Below are positions 4,828-7,611 of a DNA stretch of 7,611 bases, one piece after another; positions within the stretch are counted from its first letter, which is position 1; each line of letters begins with the position of its first letter. The notes beneath the pieces are model-generated. The model was given only the letters and a program-made list of their open reading frames with translations, was not told the origin of the DNA and did not search any database. The position numbers and the translations under genes were made by a program. Location: the NCBI GenBank assembly GCA_002404095.1, contig DHJA01000130.1, positions 3,479 through 11,089 of the forward strand, read 5' to 3'. This DNA comes from Planctomycetaceae bacterium UBA4732 (GTDB taxonomy: Bacteria; Planctomycetota; Planctomycetia; Gemmatales; Gemmataceae).

Positions 4828-5463
4828 ATGGACGCCCTCGATTTCGCCGCGTTCCAATCCACGCGCCTCATCCGCGATCCGTTTCCCTACTTGATTTTGC
4901 CCGGCTTCGTCAAACCCGAGGCGCTGGCCGCAGTCCATACCGATTATCCCCGCATCGACCATTCCGGCAGTTTCCCCGTTGAAGAGCTGAAATATGGCCC
5001 GGCCTTCGCTGGACTGCTGAAAACCCTGACGGGGCCGGAGATGCGCGCGGCGTTCGAGGAGAAGTTCGGCATTGACTTGGAGGGTCGGCCGACGATGATT
5101 ACCGCTCGCGGCCGCTGCGGCACGCGCGACGGCAATATCCACACCGACGCCGTTACCAAGATCATTACAGTGTTGCTCTACATGAATCCGCGCTGGGAAG
5201 CGCAGGGCGGCTGTCTACGGTTGCTGCGCTCCCCCAGCGACATTGAGGACGTCCTCGTCGAGGTACCGCCGGTTGAAGGGGCGCTCGTGGCGTTTCGCCG
5301 CAGCGATAATTCGTTCCACGGCCATAAACCGTTCATCGGTCCGCGCCGAGTCATTCAACTCAACTGGGTGACGGATCGGGGGACGGTGGGGCGTGAAATC
5401 CTGCGACATCGGGCGTCCGCCTGGGTGAAATGGATGGCCGGCGCCTTCCGCCGCTCGGCCTGA
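4828..5463 (+). CDS. 2-oxoglutarate/Fe(II)-dependent oxygenase
   Basis: The 211-residue protein has the double-stranded beta-helix oxygenase signature. The N-terminus (DPFPYLILPGFVKPEALAAV, 17-36) is the entry typical of prolyl-4-hydroxylase-like members. His105 and Asp107 in NIHTD are two iron ligands, followed by a strand with VLLYMNP (115-121). His164 in NSFHGHKPF (161-169) is the probable third ligand, and Arg173 or Arg174 in GPRRVIQLNW (171-180) should bind 2-oxoglutarate. Such enzymes hydroxylate with O2, releasing succinate and CO2. The substrate is unknown. The next gene, 27 bases downstream, is an LPS-type glycosyltransferase and an LPS kinase lies beyond it, which suggests a sugar or lipid of the cell envelope; Kdo 3-hydroxylase (KdoO) is a known precedent for this chemistry on LPS, but I do not claim orthology. 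The ATG at 4828 is set by AAGGAGG. Confidence 0.88.
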   Translation: MDALDFAAFQSTRLIRDPFPYLILPGFVKPEALAAVHTDYPRIDHSGSFPVEELKYGPAFAGLLKTLTGPEMRAAFEEKFGIDLEGRPTMITARGRCGTRDGNIHTDAVTKIITVLLYMNPRWEAQGGCLRLLRSPSDIEDVLVEVPPVEGALVAFRRSDNSFHGHKPFIGPRRVIQLNWVTDRGTVGREILRHRASAWVKWMAGAFRRSA

Positions 5464-5477
5464 CCGTAGGCGCAGCC

Positions 5478-5483
5478 TGGAGG
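5478..5483 (+). promoter_or_regulatory. Ribosome-binding site for the TTG start of the glycosyltransferase
   Basis: TGGAGG lies seven bases before TTG 5491. No ATG or GTG is available in frame before the conserved ILLIKPSALGD motif, so this site decides the start. Confidence 0.75.
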
Positions 5484-5490
5484 ACGTGCC

Positions 5491-6651
5491 TTGAACCAAT
5501 CGCTTCGCGAGCAGTCGTTCGAGCGGATTTTGCTGATTAAGCCCTCCGCCTTGGGCGACGTTATCCACACGGTTCCCGTGCTGGCGAAGCTGCGCGCCCG
5601 CTACCCCGCCGCACGCATCGACTGGCTGCTCAACCCGGCGATTGCCGGGCTGATCGGCGGCCATCCGGCTCTATCGAATGTTATTCCCTTCGAGAGAAGC
5701 GTGTACGTACGCGCTTGGCGCAGCTGGTTTGCGGCCAAGGGTCTAGGAAAGCTGCTCACGACGATCCGCCGCAATCGCTACGATTTGGTCATTGATCTGC
5801 ATGGTCAGTTCCGGTCGGCCTTGCTCGCACTGGCCAGCGGCGCGCCGACGCGCATCGGCTTCGACCGTCCACAACAGGCACGGAGCGCGTCGGATCGCCA
5901 ACTCATCGCGGGGGCTTATGTTCACGGCTGGACCGGCGCCCGTGAAGGCGCGTGGATGGCCTACACCCACCGCATTCCTATCCCCGCGCTCGACGTTCAT
6001 GCCGTGGACCGCTATCTATGGTTGGCGCCAATCCTCGGCCTGGACGACGGACCGCCTGATTTCAGCCTTCAGCCATCGCTCAAGGAGGAACATCGGGCGG
6101 ACGCTCTTATCGAGCGCCACGGCCTGGCCGGCAAGCCGCTTGCCGTACTCGTGCCCGGTACGCTTTGGGAGACGAAGCACTGGCACGTCGAAGGATTCGC
6201 CGAGGTCGCGCGCCACCTGACGCGGACAGGCAGGGCGGTGGCGCTGGCGGGATCGTTGGCCGAGCAAGCTCGCTGTCAGGCGGTGGCCGCGCTATGTCCA
6301 GGGGTGCGCGACCTATCCGGCCAGACGACGTTGTCCGACCTGGCGGCCCTGATCCGGCGGGCCGAGATCTGCGTGACGAACGACTCCGGATCGATGCACC
6401 TGACTGTGGCGCTGGGTCGGCCGGTCGTCTGCGTATTCGGGCCGACGGACCCCGTCTGGATCGGGCCTTATGGCCGGCCGCACGCGGTCGTCCGGGCCGG
6501 CTTGCCCTGCTCGCCGTGCTATCTGCGCCGGCTTCAGGCGTGTCCGAATGGGCACGCCTGTATGAAAGAAGTCACCGGGGCGATGGTCATTGAACGTATG
6601 GAGGAGGTGTTGGCCGGCGAACGTCGCCCCTTGGCGAGCCGGGTCGCGTGA
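5491..6651 (+). CDS. Glycosyltransferase family 9 protein (heptosyltransferase-like)
   Basis: GT9 enzymes such as WaaC and WaaF transfer heptose from ADP-heptose to the LPS inner core at the cytoplasmic face of the inner membrane. The 386-residue protein has the N-terminal ILLIKPSALGDVIHTVPVL (13-31), in which Asp23 matches the catalytic aspartate of WaaC, then YDLVIDLHGQFRSA (97-110). The nucleotide-sugar half has PGTLWETKHW (222-231), the conserved TNDSGSMHL (296-304) and VFGPTDPVWIGP (315-326). A four-cysteine segment (C340, C343, C351, C357) close to the C-terminus resembles the CxPC...C...CM tail of many GT9 proteins. Start is TTG at 5491 with TGGAGG seven bases upstream. It follows the oxygenase by 27 bases and is very probably cotranscribed with it. 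Donor and acceptor cannot be fixed from sequence; heptose and lipid A-Kdo are the family expectation. Confidence 0.93.
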   Translation: MNQSLREQSFERILLIKPSALGDVIHTVPVLAKLRARYPAARIDWLLNPAIAGLIGGHPALSNVIPFERSVYVRAWRSWFAAKGLGKLLTTIRRNRYDLVIDLHGQFRSALLALASGAPTRIGFDRPQQARSASDRQLIAGAYVHGWTGAREGAWMAYTHRIPIPALDVHAVDRYLWLAPILGLDDGPPDFSLQPSLKEEHRADALIERHGLAGKPLAVLVPGTLWETKHWHVEGFAEVARHLTRTGRAVALAGSLAEQARCQAVAALCPGVRDLSGQTTLSDLAALIRRAEICVTNDSGSMHLTVALGRPVVCVFGPTDPVWIGPYGRPHAVVRAGLPCSPCYLRRLQACPNGHACMKEVTGAMVIERMEEVLAGERRPLASRVA

Positions 6652-6699
6652 GCGCCCGGAGTTATAGATAGATGTGTTCGTGATGAGATCGTTCAGTCC
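6652..6699. other. Short convergent intergenic gap
   Basis: Forty-eight bases separate the stops of the glycosyltransferase and the LPS kinase. Only a 6-bp stem (6682-6687 with 6699-6704) with an 11-base loop and no T-tract is present, so no intrinsic terminator is called. Confidence 0.5.
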
Positions 6700-7563
6700 T
6701 CATCCCGCCCGTTTGCGGCGGTCGCGGCGGACGTAGCCCCACGCCCTGGCCCGAATCCACCACGCCCCCCATCGCGACGCCCGGCCGTGATGCTCGGCGC
6801 CGAGGTAGTCGCGCCAGAATTGCAGCCGGTCGCGCGGCGTCACTCCCGCCACGTCCGAGGAGTAGAGCAGCTGTGCTAGGTCTTTCGACTGCCACCACGG
6901 CCATGTCCAGGGGTGACGCGCCAGCCGGTGGAGGTCGATCAGCCGGACGCGGCCGCTCCACTTCGGCAGGCGCCGCGTGTCCTCCTCGGCAATGTAGAAA
7001 TGGCAGAGATAAAGGTCTTTATGGAAGCAGCGGCGCCGGTGCAGGTCGAGCGAGATGGAGGCCATTTCTTGGATAAGGCCGCGTTTCCAGAGCCGAAACG
7101 TCGCTGGGTCGAGAGCGGCGGCGGCGGCGGGGACGGCCTCGTGCAGCGGCAGCATGTCGGTCAATTCTTCGACGGCGATGAAGCTCTGCAAACGGCCCCA
7201 CGGTCCAATGAACTCGCCGCCCGCCACCGCCAGCGGCACCGGCAATCCCTGCGCCCGCGCCCATTCCAGATGTTCCCACTCCTGTAAGGCCGGCGACCAG
7301 TTGCCATTGGGCCGGAGCAACGCCTGGAGTCCGCTCCACCAAGATAGGCGATAATGGCGCTTCAAATAGACGACTAAGCTGCGCTCTTTCGAGCGTAGGG
7401 TCCAACGGGCGATGGTCCGGCCCTGCTTGGCGTGGAAGCGGTCGGTGACGTCCTCCGCCATGATGCGGTCGGGCCAGTCCGCCCCGGCGAATTCCGCCCA
7501 TTGCGGCTGCTGGCGCAGTCGGCGCACCCCGCGGAATAAGCGCTGCCAAAAGGTATCTGTCAT
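6700..7563 (-). CDS. Lipopolysaccharide kinase of the WaaP/InaA family
   Basis: This family has a eukaryotic-like kinase fold and phosphorylates LPS inner-core sugars (heptose in WaaP, Kdo in KdkA), which strengthens the outer membrane. In 287 residues the kinase landmarks are the ATP-lysine Lys68 in VVYLKRHYR (64-72), the helix with ALQEWEHLEWARAQGLPVP (92-110), the catalytic loop FHKDLYLCHFYI (180-191) with catalytic Asp183 and the family's HxDLxxxHF pattern (His181, His188), the metal-binding Asp210 in RLIDLHRL (207-214), and SKDLAQLLYSS (226-236). The tail (261-287) is rich in Trp and Arg and may contact the membrane. The ATG at 7563 follows GAGAAG (7569-7574) by five bases. The gene converges on the GT9 gene. 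Heptose and Kdo are the likely acceptors; which one is not decidable here. Confidence 0.9.
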   Translation of the reverse strand: MTDTFWQRLFRGVRRLRQQPQWAEFAGADWPDRIMAEDVTDRFHAKQGRTIARWTLRSKERSLVVYLKRHYRLSWWSGLQALLRPNGNWSPALQEWEHLEWARAQGLPVPLAVAGGEFIGPWGRLQSFIAVEELTDMLPLHEAVPAAAAALDPATFRLWKRGLIQEMASISLDLHRRRCFHKDLYLCHFYIAEEDTRRLPKWSGRVRLIDLHRLARHPWTWPWWQSKDLAQLLYSSDVAGVTPRDRLQFWRDYLGAEHHGRASRWGAWWIRARAWGYVRRDRRKRAG

Positions 7564-7611
7564 ATCCGCTTCTCTTAATCCTAAATGTACGAGCCGCGAC
7601 CGTGAGGGAGC
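7564..7611. other. Upstream region of the LPS kinase, cut by the window
   Basis: These 48 bases carry the kinase ribosome-binding site (GAGAAG, minus strand). A -10-like TACATT can be read on the minus strand, but any -35 would lie partly beyond the window, so no promoter is called. Confidence 0.4.

Noticed and set aside
6682..6704. Bidirectional terminator between the GT9 and kinase genes
   Set aside because: There are only six base pairs, an 11-base loop and no T-tract.

Overview
The window is GC-rich bacterial chromosome. It holds seven intact or near-intact genes plus the remains of a nuclease-family gene, and no RNA genes, CRISPR array or complete insertion sequence were seen. The gene mix suggests a planctomycete or a close relative: a secreted serpin, a HAL3-like CoaC encoded apart from CoaB, an HExxH lipoprotein of the DUF1570 type, Rpn-like 'EGWN' proteins, and a short LPS-type gene set. 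This placement is inference from gene content; there is no marker gene to prove it.

Layout, left to right. (1) 169-1401 (+) encodes an exported serpin with an intact inhibitory-type hinge. It runs tail-to-tail into coaC and the two genes overlap by 8 bp. (2) On the minus strand, 3518 down to 1394, lie an N-terminally truncated Rpn/PD-(D/E)XK-family remnant, a second tandem copy of its C-terminal domain, coaB and coaC, all tightly spaced. CoaB and CoaC catalyse consecutive steps of coenzyme A synthesis (4'-phosphopantothenate plus cysteine to phosphopantothenoylcysteine to 4'-phosphopantetheine). (3) 3541-3594 is a degenerate 9-bp tandem repeat that also folds into a long hairpin. It lies between the remnant and the upstream lipoprotein gene and supplies that gene's stop codon. 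(4) 3561-4544 (-) is a predicted zinc-metallopeptidase lipoprotein. (5) 4545-4827 is a divergent intergenic region. (6) 4828-6651 (+) is a two-gene operon, a 2-oxoglutarate/Fe(II) oxygenase followed by a family 9 (heptosyltransferase-like) glycosyltransferase. (7) 6700-7563 (-) is a WaaP/InaA-type lipopolysaccharide kinase that converges on it. Genes 6 and 7 together look like a cell-surface glycolipid (LPS core) assembly and modification module.

The most unusual part is 2797-3594. The C-terminal domain of an Rpn-like protein is present twice in tandem, each copy beginning with a usable start codon at the same residue, and the upstream copy carries a strong internal Shine-Dalgarno sequence inside the codons for Leu-Glu-Gly-Trp-Asn-Met. 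In enterobacterial Rpn proteins the separately translated C-terminal domain restrains the full-length nuclease. These copies could be solitary relatives of such antitoxins, or simply decaying remnants, and the sequence alone does not decide.
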